A stretch of DNA of 64,000 bases, taken from assembly GCA_964429695.1 (NCBI GenBank), contig CAYSCS010000073.1, forward strand, positions 84,679 to 148,678, read 5' to 3'. Each line of letters starts with the position of its first letter. Within the stretch, counting starts at the first letter, position 1. Origin of the DNA: CAYSCS01 sp964429695. GTDB taxonomy: Bacteria > Acidobacteriota > Aminicenantia > Aminicenantales > Aminicenantaceae. Below the pieces are notes generated by a model. The model saw nothing but the letters and a program-made list of their open reading frames with translations. It was not told the DNA's origin and did not search any database. Made by a program: the position numbers and the translations under genes. Below, piece by piece: positions 7,897 to 17,055 of the stretch.

Positions 7897-10416
7897 ATGA
7901 GCATTCTCATCTCCATCGATGGAAAAGAAATTGAGGTTGAAGAAGGTCAGACAATCCTTGAGGCATCCTTAGCTTCAGGAAATTATATTCCCCATCTCTG
8001 CTATCATCCTGACTTAAAGCCCTTTAATGAAATTTTTCCTAAAGAAATCTGTTATCGGGGGGAGCAATCTTTTCATCCTGATTCTCAAGGAAATGGCTAT
8101 CAAGGCTGCGGTCTTTGTGTCGTGGAGATTAAGGGTAATAGAGACCCTCTCCTCTCCTGCATTACTAGAGTCATGGAGGGGATGGAGATTGAGACCCGAA
8201 CCGAGAGGCTCATTTCCTTGCGAAGGGAGAATCTGGCGAAGATTCTTTCTCGCCACCCACATGCCTGCCTTACCTGTGCCCAGAGAGAGGGGTGTAGCCT
8301 GACTCAATGCTCAACCAATGTTCCTGAGGAAGAGCGCTGCTGTATAAAATTTGAAGTCTGCGAGCTTCGTAAAGTGGCCGAATATGTGGGCATTAAAGAA
8401 GATATTTCTCGCTATGTCTCGAGGAATCTTTATCTGGAAAAAGAGAAACCGCTTTTTATCAGGGACTATAATCTTTGTCTTGGTTGTCTGCGTTGTGTTC
8501 GAGTCTGTGAGCAGGTTGTAGGAGCAGAGGCTCTTGCCTATGTGATGAGTGAGGGTGAGGTCATAGTTGGAACCAGAATGCCTTCGCTTGAAGAGTCGGG
8601 GTGCAGATTCTGTGGGGCTTGTGTTGAGGTCTGCCCCACCGGAGCCCTGAGGGATAAGGAAGCGATTTGTGGTGAAAAAAGGGATTTTCTTGTTCCCTGT
8701 GTAGCCAAATGTCCGCTGAGCATGGATGTCCCTTCCTACACGGACTCAGTAAGAAGGAGGAATTTTAATGAAGCAGCAAAAATAATCAAGGAAAGGACAC
8801 CCCTTGCTTCGAGCCTTAGTTTCATCTGTCACCATCCCTGTGAAGATGTCTGCCGCAGAGGAGAAATAAACGAACCTCTCTCTATCTGTTCTCTGAAGCG
8901 CTTTGCCCTGGAAAAAGGAGCATATGAACCTGATTTTAGTCAAGGGAAGAAAAGCGGGAAGAGGGTGGCTGTAGTCGGTGCCGGTGTGGCTGGGCTTGTG
9001 GCTGCCTATTTTCTCGCTCGTCTGGGACACTCGGTAAGAGTTTTTGAAGCAGAGAAAGAGGCAGGAGGAATGCTCAGATGGGCTATTCCCGAATATCGTC
9101 TTCCCCGAAGCATCATCCAAAAAGAAATTGAGGAGATAAAGGCAGCCGGAGTTGAGATTGTGACTGAGAGAGAGCTTGATAGGGAATCCTTCAAGAAAGA
9201 ATATGAATCGGGTGCCTGGGATGCCTTTTTTCTGGCAAGCGGAGCCAGCCAGAGTAAGAGAATTGAGCTTGAGGGTGTTTCGCTTGAGGGGGTTTTCTGG
9301 GGTCTTGATTTCCTCAGACAGGCAAAGGAAAGAAGCATCACTCGCATGGAAGGGAAGGTAGTAGTCATAGGAGGAGGAAATGTGGCTTTGGATGTGGCCA
9401 TGACTGCCCTTAGACTCGGTGCTTTTCCTGTTGAGGTTTATTCGCTTGAGAAAAGGGAAGAGATGCCTGCTTTTTCCTGGGAAATTGAGGAGGCAGAAGA
9501 GGAGGGCATCCATCTTCATCCAGGATGGGGTCCGCTGAGAATATTGGGGAATGCAAATCGAGTCAAAGAAATAGAAGTCGTTCTCTGTACATCTGTCTTC
9601 AATCTAAGGGGAGAATTTTCTCCAGAATTTGATTTTTCAGAGAAGAAAGTTACAGACACTGATTTTGTGATTCTTGCCATAGGTCAGAGACCAAACCTTT
9701 CCTATCTTCCTCCCGAACTTGAAATCAAACTCAAAGGAGAAAGTGGCCTTATCAAAGTTAACCGGGAAACACTGGAGACGAATGTGCCCGGAATCTTTGC
9801 CGGGGGAGAGGCAACACTCGGTCCATCTTCTGCCGTGGAAGCCATGGCTCAGGGCAGGAAGGCAGCTTCGGCCATAGATAGGTTCCTCGGAGGAGAAGGA
9901 CTCAAAGAGACTCTTTTGGAGGAAAGGAAAGACAGGAAGAGTTTATGGCTAGGTAGGGAAGAGAGTTTTGCTCCAAAAAGAAGGCTTTCTTCCCCAAAGC
10001 TTTCCCTCTCAGAAAGAGTTAAATCTTTTAGCCTCATCGAGAAAGGGTTCACAGAGGAAGAAGCCACCCTTGAGGCCAGCCGTTGCCTGAGGTGCGATTT
10101 GAGGCTCTTACTCTCGCCTCCTATACTCCCCCCCCAGAAATGGCTTTCCTTATCTTTTGAGGTAATTGAACATGTTCCGGAAGTCGAGGGGGCTTTTGAG
10201 ATTCTGGATGAGGAGAAGAAGGTTATTTATATTGCAGGTGCAGAAAACCTGAGGCAGGCTCTCCTCAAGCAGCTTGAAACTCAGAAGAGGGGAAAGTTTT
10301 TCAGGTATGATGTAGATCCCTTATTTACCAAGAGAGAGAGCGAGCTCATCCAGAAATATCTTCAAATGCACGGCCATCTTCCTCCAGGAAATGAGGAGCT
10401 CGAAGACCTTTTTTAA
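7897..10416 (+). CDS. Multidomain FeS / GltD-type NAD(P)H:ferredoxin oxidoreductase (BzdV-like)
   Basis: 839 residues. Residues 1-95 are a 2Fe-2S ferredoxin domain of the NuoG/HydA kind (C35, C71, C74, C88) with a long insert between the first two cysteines. Residues ~120-145 hold the His-Cys cluster motif HACLTCAQREGCSLTQC. Two 4Fe-4S motifs follow near 195-250 (CLGCLRCVRVCE and CRFCGACVEVCP). From ~268 the protein is GltD/NfnB-like: a Cys-rich bridge, an FAD loop VVGAGVAGLVAAY near 360, an NAD(P)H loop VIGGGNVALDVAM and GIFAGGEA. A 100-residue C-terminal tail ends in EELEDLF. It should oxidise NAD(P)H and reduce ferredoxin for the radical enzyme, and it closes the operon. Bifurcation is possible but not shown. 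Confidence 0.82.
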   Translation: MSILISIDGKEIEVEEGQTILEASLASGNYIPHLCYHPDLKPFNEIFPKEICYRGEQSFHPDSQGNGYQGCGLCVVEIKGNRDPLLSCITRVMEGMEIETRTERLISLRRENLAKILSRHPHACLTCAQREGCSLTQCSTNVPEEERCCIKFEVCELRKVAEYVGIKEDISRYVSRNLYLEKEKPLFIRDYNLCLGCLRCVRVCEQVVGAEALAYVMSEGEVIVGTRMPSLEESGCRFCGACVEVCPTGALRDKEAICGEKRDFLVPCVAKCPLSMDVPSYTDSVRRRNFNEAAKIIKERTPLASSLSFICHHPCEDVCRRGEINEPLSICSLKRFALEKGAYEPDFSQGKKSGKRVAVVGAGVAGLVAAYFLARLGHSVRVFEAEKEAGGMLRWAIPEYRLPRSIIQKEIEEIKAAGVEIVTERELDRESFKKEYESGAWDAFFLASGASQSKRIELEGVSLEGVFWGLDFLRQAKERSITRMEGKVVVIGGGNVALDVAMTALRLGAFPVEVYSLEKREEMPAFSWEIEEAEEEGIHLHPGWGPLRILGNANRVKEIEVVLCTSVFNLRGEFSPEFDFSEKKVTDTDFVILAIGQRPNLSYLPPELEIKLKGESGLIKVNRETLETNVPGIFAGGEATLGPSSAVEAMAQGRKAASAIDRFLGGEGLKETLLEERKDRKSLWLGREESFAPKRRLSSPKLSLSERVKSFSLIEKGFTEEEATLEASRCLRCDLRLLLSPPILPPQKWLSLSFEVIEHVPEVEGAFEILDEEKKVIYIAGAENLRQALLKQLETQKRGKFFRYDVDPLFTKRESELIQKYLQMHGHLPPGNEELEDLF

Positions 10417-10445
10417 AAGTCATTTATTGAGGTGAGCGGAAGTTT

Positions 10446-11057
10446 CTATTCAACGAAAAAAGAAACTTCAAGGGGGAAATCGAGTTCAGGAACTTCGAAA
10501 AGAAGCTTTAATTTTTTCCCTTCTATTCCCTCTGGAAGCATGGGGAAATAGAGACGGTCTTCAATGAATCTATTTCTTCCGATTATCACTGAATCGGTCA
10601 CTCGTCCTGCCCCTGCTTTGACGGGGAAAAAATTGCTTTTTTCCTGGATGAAAAACTCGAAGCTTGTGGCAATCTTATTTCCCACAACAAAGCCTTCGTC
10701 CCTGAATCTTGAGTCGAGCAGGAGTTTGTCATAATCTCTGAGTATTTCTTCGACGCTTGCCATATGATATCTGTTTCCTTTTTCATCAAGGAGAAAAACG
10801 TTCTCCCTGGTTAAGGTGAGTGAATCGAGGTCTTTGTTGGCAACTTTTATATCCAGAGGAAAGTATTTCTCCTTCTTTCTCATTCTTGCTGTCTCTGTGT
10901 CGACGATGATGATTAAATTTAAATTTTCTTTTTTGTAAGAGTATCTTCCCACTTTCTTATCCACACCTGAGATTATTTTTTCTTCCGCTCTTTTAGCTCT
11001 ACAGGAAGAGAAAAAGAACAAGCTAATGATTAAAGCGGCTATCATCCATTTTTTCAT
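10446..11057 (-). CDS. Lipoprotein of unknown function
   Basis: 203 residues. The N-terminus is a lipoprotein signal: MKKWMIAALIISLFFFSSC with the lipid-accepting cysteine at residue 19. The mature part looks beta-rich, with repeated short strands (FPLDIKVANKDLDSLTLTRENVFLLDEKG). This resembles the periplasmic immunoglobulin-like or DUF4352-type domains that begin with a surface-exposed sheet. No family is certain. It stands alone on the minus strand, convergent with the long oxidoreductase operon and preceded by a copy of the dispersed repeat. Confidence 0.65.
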   Translation of the reverse strand: MKKWMIAALIISLFFFSSCRAKRAEEKIISGVDKKVGRYSYKKENLNLIIIVDTETARMRKKEKYFPLDIKVANKDLDSLTLTRENVFLLDEKGNRYHMASVEEILRDYDKLLLDSRFRDEGFVVGNKIATSFEFFIQEKSNFFPVKAGAGRVTDSVIIGRNRFIEDRLYFPMLPEGIEGKKLKLLFEVPELDFPLEVSFFVE

Positions 11058-11132
11058 CTATTTTTCCTTTCTCTAAGGAATTATTTTTAAAGATTCTTCA
11101 GGATTTTGGATGGATATGCCCAAAGAATTCAG

Positions 11133-11298
11133 GATATCAGAAAGCCTAAAGAGACTCTTTAGATGAGGTAGTCTAGAGCAAAATTGAGAATGAACATATC
11201 TTATTTTAGTGATTTTCATCCCCTTAGCCTCTGGCATAATGAACTCATTCGGTCTTAATCCATTCTTAATTACCTGAAAATATCTCTTTTTTTATCCA
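11133..11298. repeat. Dispersed intergenic repeat, copy A
   Basis: This block clearly resembles the ones at 18360-18520 and 44530-44640. Shared landmarks are a CAGAAAGCCTA start, then TTTAGATGAGG, an A-rich middle, and in copies A and B also CTTAAT(T/C)...CCTGAAAAT...CTCTTTTTT at the far end. In copy B the GCCT/AGGC arms pair into a short hairpin; copy A has lost that pairing (ACTCTT instead of AGGCTT). It lies about 80 bp upstream of the lipoprotein gene on the minus strand. Confidence 0.6.
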
Positions 11299-11373
11299 CA
11301 AGAAAGAAGCGTAACCCATTCTCCTCCGATTGGATCCTAGTCTTAAATGAGGTACAGGAGGTGTATTTTTTTG

Positions 11374-12807
11374 TCACTCAACCTGAAAATCGGCTGTCTT
11401 TTCGAAAACCTTTTTTGCGTTCCTGTCAACAATCTTAATTTTAAAAGTATAGTTTCCGCTCTTCAAAGGAGAAAGGGGGACTTCTGTTCCTCCCATGATT
11501 GCTTTTCCAGGTTCGACCTTCTGGACTATTTCCTGGGCATTAAGGCGATATGTTCCTTCAGGGGCGACAATGAAGTACTCAATGACAAGGGAGGCTTCTC
11601 CGTTAACAAGTTGAGCATCATAAATCTGGAAGAGCACATTCAAAGATTCACTTGATTTAAACTTATTTTCAAGACGGGGCACTGCCTTGTACTGGCCAAA
11701 GATGAAGGGGTCGAATTCCTCAATCTTATCAGATTTTGTAAGATTAACCACAGATGGAGAAAGAATCAAGGTGCTTGTATTCAAGCCTTCTTTCCAGAGG
11801 TCTGGCACAGATAAGTTTGATTTTAAGAGGGAATATTTTTCCTTTCCTTTGTCTCTTACCCCGAGATAGAGCTCATACTCTCCGGGAAGAAAAGGTTGTC
11901 CAAAGTGGATGATGAGCTTATCCCCTTTTTTGTTCAAAGATGTTAGCGATTTATAAAAGTCTTCTCTCCTTTCTTCTCCTTCCGCTCTACCGAAAAAGAC
12001 AAGCTCTTCAAGTTTAGGTAGATTTGTCTTTTTCAGGTCAACTTCGAATAAAAATGTCACATAAGTAGAACCTTCTTGCGCCCGAGAAAAGAGAGGCTTC
12101 CATTCAAGGGAGATGTTTCTTACCTCTTCTCCTGAAGAGATTAATTGATTGATTAATTTTCCCTCAAAAGAATTTTCTTCTAAAGTGAATTTGTATTTCG
12201 GTATGTCTTTAAGGTCTGGATTAAAGACCACTTTTTTGGGAAAAATCTCCATTGCTCGATGGATCTTCTGAGGTGTCATGTTGTCCAATTCATAGCCAAA
12301 TTGATATTGTCTGAAAACGACTTGGAAGGGCTCATTTAGTCCTAACTCAGGCATCGGCTGGTAAATCCAGATTTGGGGAGGAGCTTCCAGTTGACTTCCT
12401 CCTGTAGGGGATTCTCTTTTAATTGGTGCATCCACCTTTATTTGAGCCGGAGGACCAAGGAGCATATATACCTTTCCCATGTCAGAATGCCATCCTTTTA
12501 TATGTCCATAAATAAAGTTCTTATTGACATAATCAAGCCTCTTATACCACTCTTCTTTAAATTCATTTTCTTTTGTTCCTGGTGAGGGGTCTCTCTTTGC
12601 CCAGAATAATTCAATGAAATTTTCTTTTTCCTCATCGCTTTTTAAGGATTTAAACTCTTCCTCTTCCTCTGCTGAGATGAGAAGTTTTACTTCTTCTTTG
12701 AGCCATTCTTCGTATTTATCTTTTTTTGGTTTGTCCGCAGAGGAAGTAAAGACAAGGAGAGAGAAGAAAATCACAGTTAAAAAAGGGATGCGAACGAATT
12801 TTGTCAT
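11374..12807 (-). CDS. GWxTD-domain exported protein (second of the pair)
   Basis: 477 residues from ATG 12807, which has AAAGGA eight bases upstream; a longer start at 12840 lacks such a site. Residues 1-24 are a Sec signal (FVRIPFLTVIFFSLLVFTSSA). The conserved block EEWLKEEVKLLIS...FIELFWAKRDPSPGTKENEFKEEWYKRLDYVN leads into IKGWHSDMGKVYMLLGPP. This is the GWxTD motif with Ser in place of Thr. The rest is beta-rich. Function of the family is unknown; it is common in Bacteroidetes, Acidobacteria and relatives, usually in tandem and with TPR proteins, as here. It shares layout with the upstream neighbour and is probably co-transcribed with it. Confidence 0.82.
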   Translation of the reverse strand: MTKFVRIPFLTVIFFSLLVFTSSADKPKKDKYEEWLKEEVKLLISAEEEEEFKSLKSDEEKENFIELFWAKRDPSPGTKENEFKEEWYKRLDYVNKNFIYGHIKGWHSDMGKVYMLLGPPAQIKVDAPIKRESPTGGSQLEAPPQIWIYQPMPELGLNEPFQVVFRQYQFGYELDNMTPQKIHRAMEIFPKKVVFNPDLKDIPKYKFTLEENSFEGKLINQLISSGEEVRNISLEWKPLFSRAQEGSTYVTFLFEVDLKKTNLPKLEELVFFGRAEGEERREDFYKSLTSLNKKGDKLIIHFGQPFLPGEYELYLGVRDKGKEKYSLLKSNLSVPDLWKEGLNTSTLILSPSVVNLTKSDKIEEFDPFIFGQYKAVPRLENKFKSSESLNVLFQIYDAQLVNGEASLVIEYFIVAPEGTYRLNAQEIVQKVEPGKAIMGGTEVPLSPLKSGNYTFKIKIVDRNAKKVFEKTADFQVE

Positions 12808-12844
12808 TTTTATTTCCTTTATCTTTAAAAGATATTTCATTAAA

Positions 12845-14524
12845 TCATTTAATTCTAAAATCTGCTTTCTTCTCGATTGTCTTATCGAGGAAGATGTCTT
12901 TCACCCTAACCACAAGGGTATAGCGTCCCGGTGAGAGGGAGGCTAATTCATAACGGGCACCGCTGTTGATTATGGCTGTTTTTTGACTCTCAAGGATGTG
13001 GACTTCCTGAGGCTTGTCGATGGTGGCGATAATTTGTCCCTCTCTTTCTATTTGATGGACGATGAGAAGCTTTGCCTTTTTTTGTTCAACGCTGAAGGTA
13101 GGAGAATAGATCTGGTAAAAAAAGATAAGCTCATCATTCCTTGAATATTCAGAAAGAGGGTTAGGGTTAATTTGAAGGTTGGCGAAGGAGAAGGGGTCTT
13201 CCTTTTTTTCCACTTCTATCGTTTCGGGAACCTTTAGTCCTGATTGGCTGATGGTTTGCAGGGCTTGAATTTCCTTTGATTCTATTACTGGTTGTTTTTG
13301 TTCCTCCTCAACAAAATTTATGTCTCTGGCCAGCAGAATGTCGCTTATCGAAAACTGACCTCTGAGTATTTGGGGCACTTCGATTGGCTGCTCTACGTAG
13401 CCAACCTTATTATCGACCTCATCCCAGACAACCATATAGAATATATATTTGCCTGGATTTAGAGAAACCTTATGTCTGTACTGATAATAATCGGTAAACC
13501 TTCTTTGATAAGTTTCCTCCCTCAAGTTCATCACCAATCTGTCGCTTGATTGATAGACCGTTTTGTTTCCTTGTTTTATTTCTATGTAAAAATTTACAGA
13601 ACCGTTGTACCTTTCTTCATTCTTTATGAAGGCTACATCTTTACCTGAAATTTCGACACTGATGGGAACGGAGGTTAGTTCATTCTCACCCATGAGGTAG
13701 ATGAGATTCATGTAGAAAGGAAGAGTGGAGAGTGATTCCTTGGCTTCAACAATGCCTTTAAGTTTTCTTAACCTTGCACTCCTTTCAAGTTCTTCAAAAA
13801 CTTCCCCCCTTGATTTTGTGACTTCAGTCAGAATCTGAAGCTGTTCTAAAGGATTAACCGGCAGATCCTTTTCCGTTGAACCAGGGACTTGAACTTTTGG
13901 GTCCTCATAGCCGACATTTCTTGATTCAATCGAGGTGTTGCGAAGGGCATTTGCCAAGGCAGGGCTGGTAGTCAGCTGATATTTTCCTGAATGGTAATAG
14001 TTGACAAAGGTGAGTTCAATTCTCCCTGTTCTGAGTTTTAATCCAGGGATATATCTATAGACCCAGACTTCGGAAGGAAACTCGGCTGTCGGTCCAGAGG
14101 GGTTGAAGAGGAAACCTCTTCCTCCCCCCGGGTTTGATTCAAAAAAATCTGGAGGACCAAACATGATATAGACTCTTCCCCTGTCCGTCCTCCAGCCCTC
14201 AATTCCCTCGAAAAAATGCCTGTTGGCGTATTCTATCCTTCGATAATGTTCTTCTTTGTATTCATTGAAAGGGGTTTCAGGTGTTGGGTCGCGTCTCTTC
14301 CAGAAATTTTTTATGAATTCTTCCCTCTGCTCATCTGTTTTCAGGCTTAAGAAGACTTCTCTTTCGCTCTGGGAGATGATGTAAACTACCTCTTCGTTCA
14401 GCCATTTCTTGTATTTTTCTGGCAATTTTTGTTTCTCCTCCCCCCATGCTCTTTCAGGGAAGAATAGATTGAGAGAGAAGAAAATGAAAAGCAAAAGGAG
14501 AAGAAATTGATTCGCTCTTTTCAT
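12845..14524 (-). CDS. GWxTD-domain exported protein (first of the pair)
   Basis: 559 residues with a signal peptide (FLLLLLFIFFSLNLFFPERAWG). The family core runs from KYKKWLNEEVVYIIS through FWKRRDPTPETPFNEYKEEHYRRIEYAN to IEGWRTDRGRVYIMFGPPD, a canonical GWxTD motif near residues 110-125. The long C-terminal part is beta-rich, with a late domain around NPLSEYSRNDELIFFYQIY that is also found in the neighbour. Paralogy between the two is evident. The gene lies 41 bp after the TPR gene, with GGAGGAG before the start, so the three likely form one unit. No catalytic residues are apparent. A structural or envelope-processing role is only a guess. Confidence 0.85.
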   Translation of the reverse strand: MKRANQFLLLLLFIFFSLNLFFPERAWGEEKQKLPEKYKKWLNEEVVYIISQSEREVFLSLKTDEQREEFIKNFWKRRDPTPETPFNEYKEEHYRRIEYANRHFFEGIEGWRTDRGRVYIMFGPPDFFESNPGGGRGFLFNPSGPTAEFPSEVWVYRYIPGLKLRTGRIELTFVNYYHSGKYQLTTSPALANALRNTSIESRNVGYEDPKVQVPGSTEKDLPVNPLEQLQILTEVTKSRGEVFEELERSARLRKLKGIVEAKESLSTLPFYMNLIYLMGENELTSVPISVEISGKDVAFIKNEERYNGSVNFYIEIKQGNKTVYQSSDRLVMNLREETYQRRFTDYYQYRHKVSLNPGKYIFYMVVWDEVDNKVGYVEQPIEVPQILRGQFSISDILLARDINFVEEEQKQPVIESKEIQALQTISQSGLKVPETIEVEKKEDPFSFANLQINPNPLSEYSRNDELIFFYQIYSPTFSVEQKKAKLLIVHQIEREGQIIATIDKPQEVHILESQKTAIINSGARYELASLSPGRYTLVVRVKDIFLDKTIEKKADFRIK

Positions 14525-14565
14525 TTTTTCTCCTCCCTTCAGTCTTTCTTTTGCCTTCTTTTATC

Positions 14566-15474
14566 TCATCTTGATTTAAGGTAACTAAGGAGTTGCCGAG
14601 CAACTTCAGCCTTAGAATCTTCAGGGGCAAGCTCAATAAATTTCTCAAGGCTTTGGATTGCCTCTTCATTTTTGTTCTGGTTGACATAGATCAATCCCAG
14701 TTGATAATAAGGGGGTGCAAACTTAGGGTCAAGCGTCACGGCTTTGTTAAAAGCCTCTAAAGCAGCAGAATAGTCCTGAAGATTCATCAGGCAAGCACCT
14801 AAATCGAAATAGGCTCGAGGGTCCTCTGAGCTTAACTCCGCCGCTTTCTGGAAGTAGGGAATGGCTTTCTCAAATTCTTTTTTCAATCCATACAATTCAC
14901 CGAGCTTCTTATTGGCTGTATAGCTTTCAGGCTGGATCTCAACCATCTTGGTATAAGCCTCAATGGCCTGGTCATATTCTTCCAGTTTTATGAAGGTTTC
15001 TCCCAGATTGTTAAAATATATGGGTTCAAAAGGCTCTTTCTCCGCGGCTTTCTGAAAACTCTCAGCTGCCTCGCGATATTTCTCTTCCTCAAAGAGGCGG
15101 ATCCCTTCCATAAAATCATCCTCTCCTGGTGATTTGCCGATGAAGTATTTGCCTTCTTCAAGCTCAATTTCCACTTCTGTGACAATCATCATCGTCACCC
15201 TTTTTTCGATGATTGCGGGAAGATACCCATCTTTTTCTGCCTTGATCTGATAGTAGTCGGGTTGAAGACCTATCTGAAGGAATTCCCCTTTTTGATTGGT
15301 GGTGAGGACATATTTTACGGCTGAATATTGAATCGAGCTTACAGTTACCTTCACTCCCTCGAGGGGCATTCCTTTCTTATCCTTCACCGTTCCTTTTATT
15401 GTTCCCTGAATGGACGAAAAAGAATACAGGGATAAGGAAAGAAAAATAAAGACGAATAATGCCTTTTTTATCAT
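14566..15474 (-). CDS. Exported carboxypeptidase-regulatory-like / TPR protein
   Basis: 302 residues. A signal peptide (KKALFVFIFLSLSLYSFSSI) is followed at ~24-105 by a CarboxypepD_reg-like beta-sandwich (GTIKGTVKDKKGMPLEGVKVTV, then TNQKGEFLQIGLQPDYYQI). From ~120 there are about five TPR repeats with the usual W/L-G-Y/A-F-P spacing, for example PIYFNNLGETFIKLEEYDQAI and PRAYFDLGACLMNLQDYSAAL. Such proteins are scaffolds at the periplasmic face. The gene is first in a minus-strand row with two GWxTD proteins, so it probably assembles with them. Upstream lies about 200 bp without another gene. Confidence 0.82.
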   Translation of the reverse strand: MIKKALFVFIFLSLSLYSFSSIQGTIKGTVKDKKGMPLEGVKVTVSSIQYSAVKYVLTTNQKGEFLQIGLQPDYYQIKAEKDGYLPAIIEKRVTMMIVTEVEIELEEGKYFIGKSPGEDDFMEGIRLFEEEKYREAAESFQKAAEKEPFEPIYFNNLGETFIKLEEYDQAIEAYTKMVEIQPESYTANKKLGELYGLKKEFEKAIPYFQKAAELSSEDPRAYFDLGACLMNLQDYSAALEAFNKAVTLDPKFAPPYYQLGLIYVNQNKNEEAIQSLEKFIELAPEDSKAEVARQLLSYLKSR

Positions 15475-15687
15475 TCCAAGTTATCCTCTTTTTAAATTAT
15501 ATAATAGCTTCCTTAAGATTCAAATACCATTTTTGAAGTAGAAAGGAATTTTTTAATAGATTCCATGCCCTCGCTTATATCTTTACCTACCTGGAAGCGA
15601 TGAGAAAATTTTTTATTCACCAAGCGGAGGCACCTTTCTCTTTCTTACCACCTCTCAGATTATGTAATTTTAACTTTTTGTTTTTAT

Positions 15688-17052
15688 TTAAAAAAGTTTA
15701 TTTTCCCCAGATATGGTAACTTTCTTGGTTCTTTTCTTTTCCATCCTATCCTGAACTATCTTTTCAAACTTATCCCTGAGTCTTGTCTGGATGCTCGTCA
15801 TGGGGATGAGCTTTCCGTCGATTATTACCTTAAGCACCCTTGAGCTCATCTGAATTGGGCTTCCGCTCCAGATGGTAATGTTAGCCCTTTTTCCAACCTC
15901 AAGAGAGCCGATTTCAGATTCCATCCCTAGGATTTTCGCCGGGTTTATGGTCAGGGCCTTGAGTGCCTCCTTTTCCTCTAGGCCGTGGGCCACAGAAAGG
16001 CTGGCTGGGACAAAGATGTTTCTTACATTGTGGCTATTAACTCCTAAAAAACCAAGTTGGTCGAAGCAGAATAGTATTCCTTTTTCAGCTAGGACTGAGG
16101 CGGTGCGGAAATTCAGGTCAAAGGGTTCCCATTTTTTAGGGAGAGAAGTAGTCCCGGCCCAGATGACTGGAATTTTCTTTTGGGCTATTTCGGCAGAGAA
16201 CTTGAGTATATCTGCTGTGGCATAGAGAATGCCCTTTAAATCAAATTCGTGGATTATGTTTAGCGCATTGCGAAGAGTGACTTCATTTTGAGTGATGAAG
16301 AGAGCGGGCACCTTTTTTTCAACTACAGGAACAAGGGCTTCCATTTCCAGGTCTCTTCGGAATGGCACATAGTCTTCTTCAAAATTTGGCTGAATGATTT
16401 TCTTGTCTTTCTCCCTTGCTTTCCTGGCATATTCAAGAGCAGATTGAAGCTTTTCCCTGATAAAGGCTGCAATTCCAGGATGAGTCTGGGGATAGTTTCC
16501 GGGTCTTTTTGGCCCATAAGGAACTTGGCCCTTGGCGCCCATGTTAAAGATCTGGGCCACATCTCTTTTGATAACCATCTCTTCAGCGAGATCTCCTTCC
16601 AGGTTAAGCACCACAGACTTTCCGTTTATCACATTCAAAGTTCCACTTATTGTCATCACCGTGGTAACACCGCCCATTCTTGTGACCTCAATGGTGTCGT
16701 CTTCGGGGTTTATTGCGTCATAAGGGTCAATGTGAGGCGTCGAGACCCCCAGCTCGTTGAGGTCATCTCCTGTGCCTGGATAACCTGTGACTCCCACAGC
16801 GGTCATCAGGGCTATGAATCCTGGATAAACCTCATTTCCCTCTGCATCTATCACTAAAGTTCCTGGGGGAGGCGTTATCTCGGTTCCAATTTTTGCTATT
16901 CTTCCCTTTTGGATGAGAAGGCATCCGCGCGGAATTTGCTCCCCGACTATGGGAAAGAGCTTTCCATTTCGAATGAGAATGGTTTCTTGAGCTTGGGTGG
17001 GAATAACTCCCAGGAAGAAAATCACAAGCATGATTTTAAATTTCTTCTTCAT
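15688..17052 (-). CDS. Exported amidohydrolase-family protein lacking the metal ligands (likely pseudo-enzyme)
   Basis: 454 residues with a signal peptide (FKIMLVIFFLGVIPTQAQ). The fold is clearly that of the amidohydrolase/imidazolonepropionase-like group: early beta-sandwich (ILIRNGKLFPIVGE), EVYPGF, GGVTTVM, and at the end ALTINPAKILGMESEIGSLEVGKRANI. But PGF-I-D-x-H-x-H has become PGFIALMTAVG, so the two N-terminal metal histidines are gone. The aspartate normally found near S-D is absent (FLGVNSHNVRN). Catalysis by the usual mechanism is therefore unlikely. It is separated by three bases from the preceding gene, a close relative that keeps the HxH motif. The two may form a catalytic/non-catalytic pair. 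Confidence 0.78.
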   Translation of the reverse strand: MKKKFKIMLVIFFLGVIPTQAQETILIRNGKLFPIVGEQIPRGCLLIQKGRIAKIGTEITPPPGTLVIDAEGNEVYPGFIALMTAVGVTGYPGTGDDLNELGVSTPHIDPYDAINPEDDTIEVTRMGGVTTVMTISGTLNVINGKSVVLNLEGDLAEEMVIKRDVAQIFNMGAKGQVPYGPKRPGNYPQTHPGIAAFIREKLQSALEYARKAREKDKKIIQPNFEEDYVPFRRDLEMEALVPVVEKKVPALFITQNEVTLRNALNIIHEFDLKGILYATADILKFSAEIAQKKIPVIWAGTTSLPKKWEPFDLNFRTASVLAEKGILFCFDQLGFLGVNSHNVRNIFVPASLSVAHGLEEKEALKALTINPAKILGMESEIGSLEVGKRANITIWSGSPIQMSSRVLKVIIDGKLIPMTSIQTRLRDKFEKIVQDRMEKKRTKKVTISGENKLF

Positions 17053-17055
17053 CTC

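Noticed and set aside
8746..9519. 257-codon frame on the minus strand
   Set aside because: Fully antisense to the FAD/NAD(P)H domains of the large oxidoreductase; product is Ser/Phe/Leu-rich noise without motifs or a ribosome-binding site.
10439..10469. GAAGTTTC/GAAACTTC inverted repeat at the convergent gene ends, considered as terminator
   Set aside because: 15-nt loop, stem of only 8 bp and no T-run on either side; it also overlaps the lipoprotein's last codons.
11232..11246. TGGCAT in repeat copy A, considered as a sigma-54 -24 element
   Set aside because: No TTGC at the required -12 distance.
16288..16857. 189-codon frame on the plus strand
   Set aside because: Antisense to the degenerate amidohydrolase; no coding features of its own.
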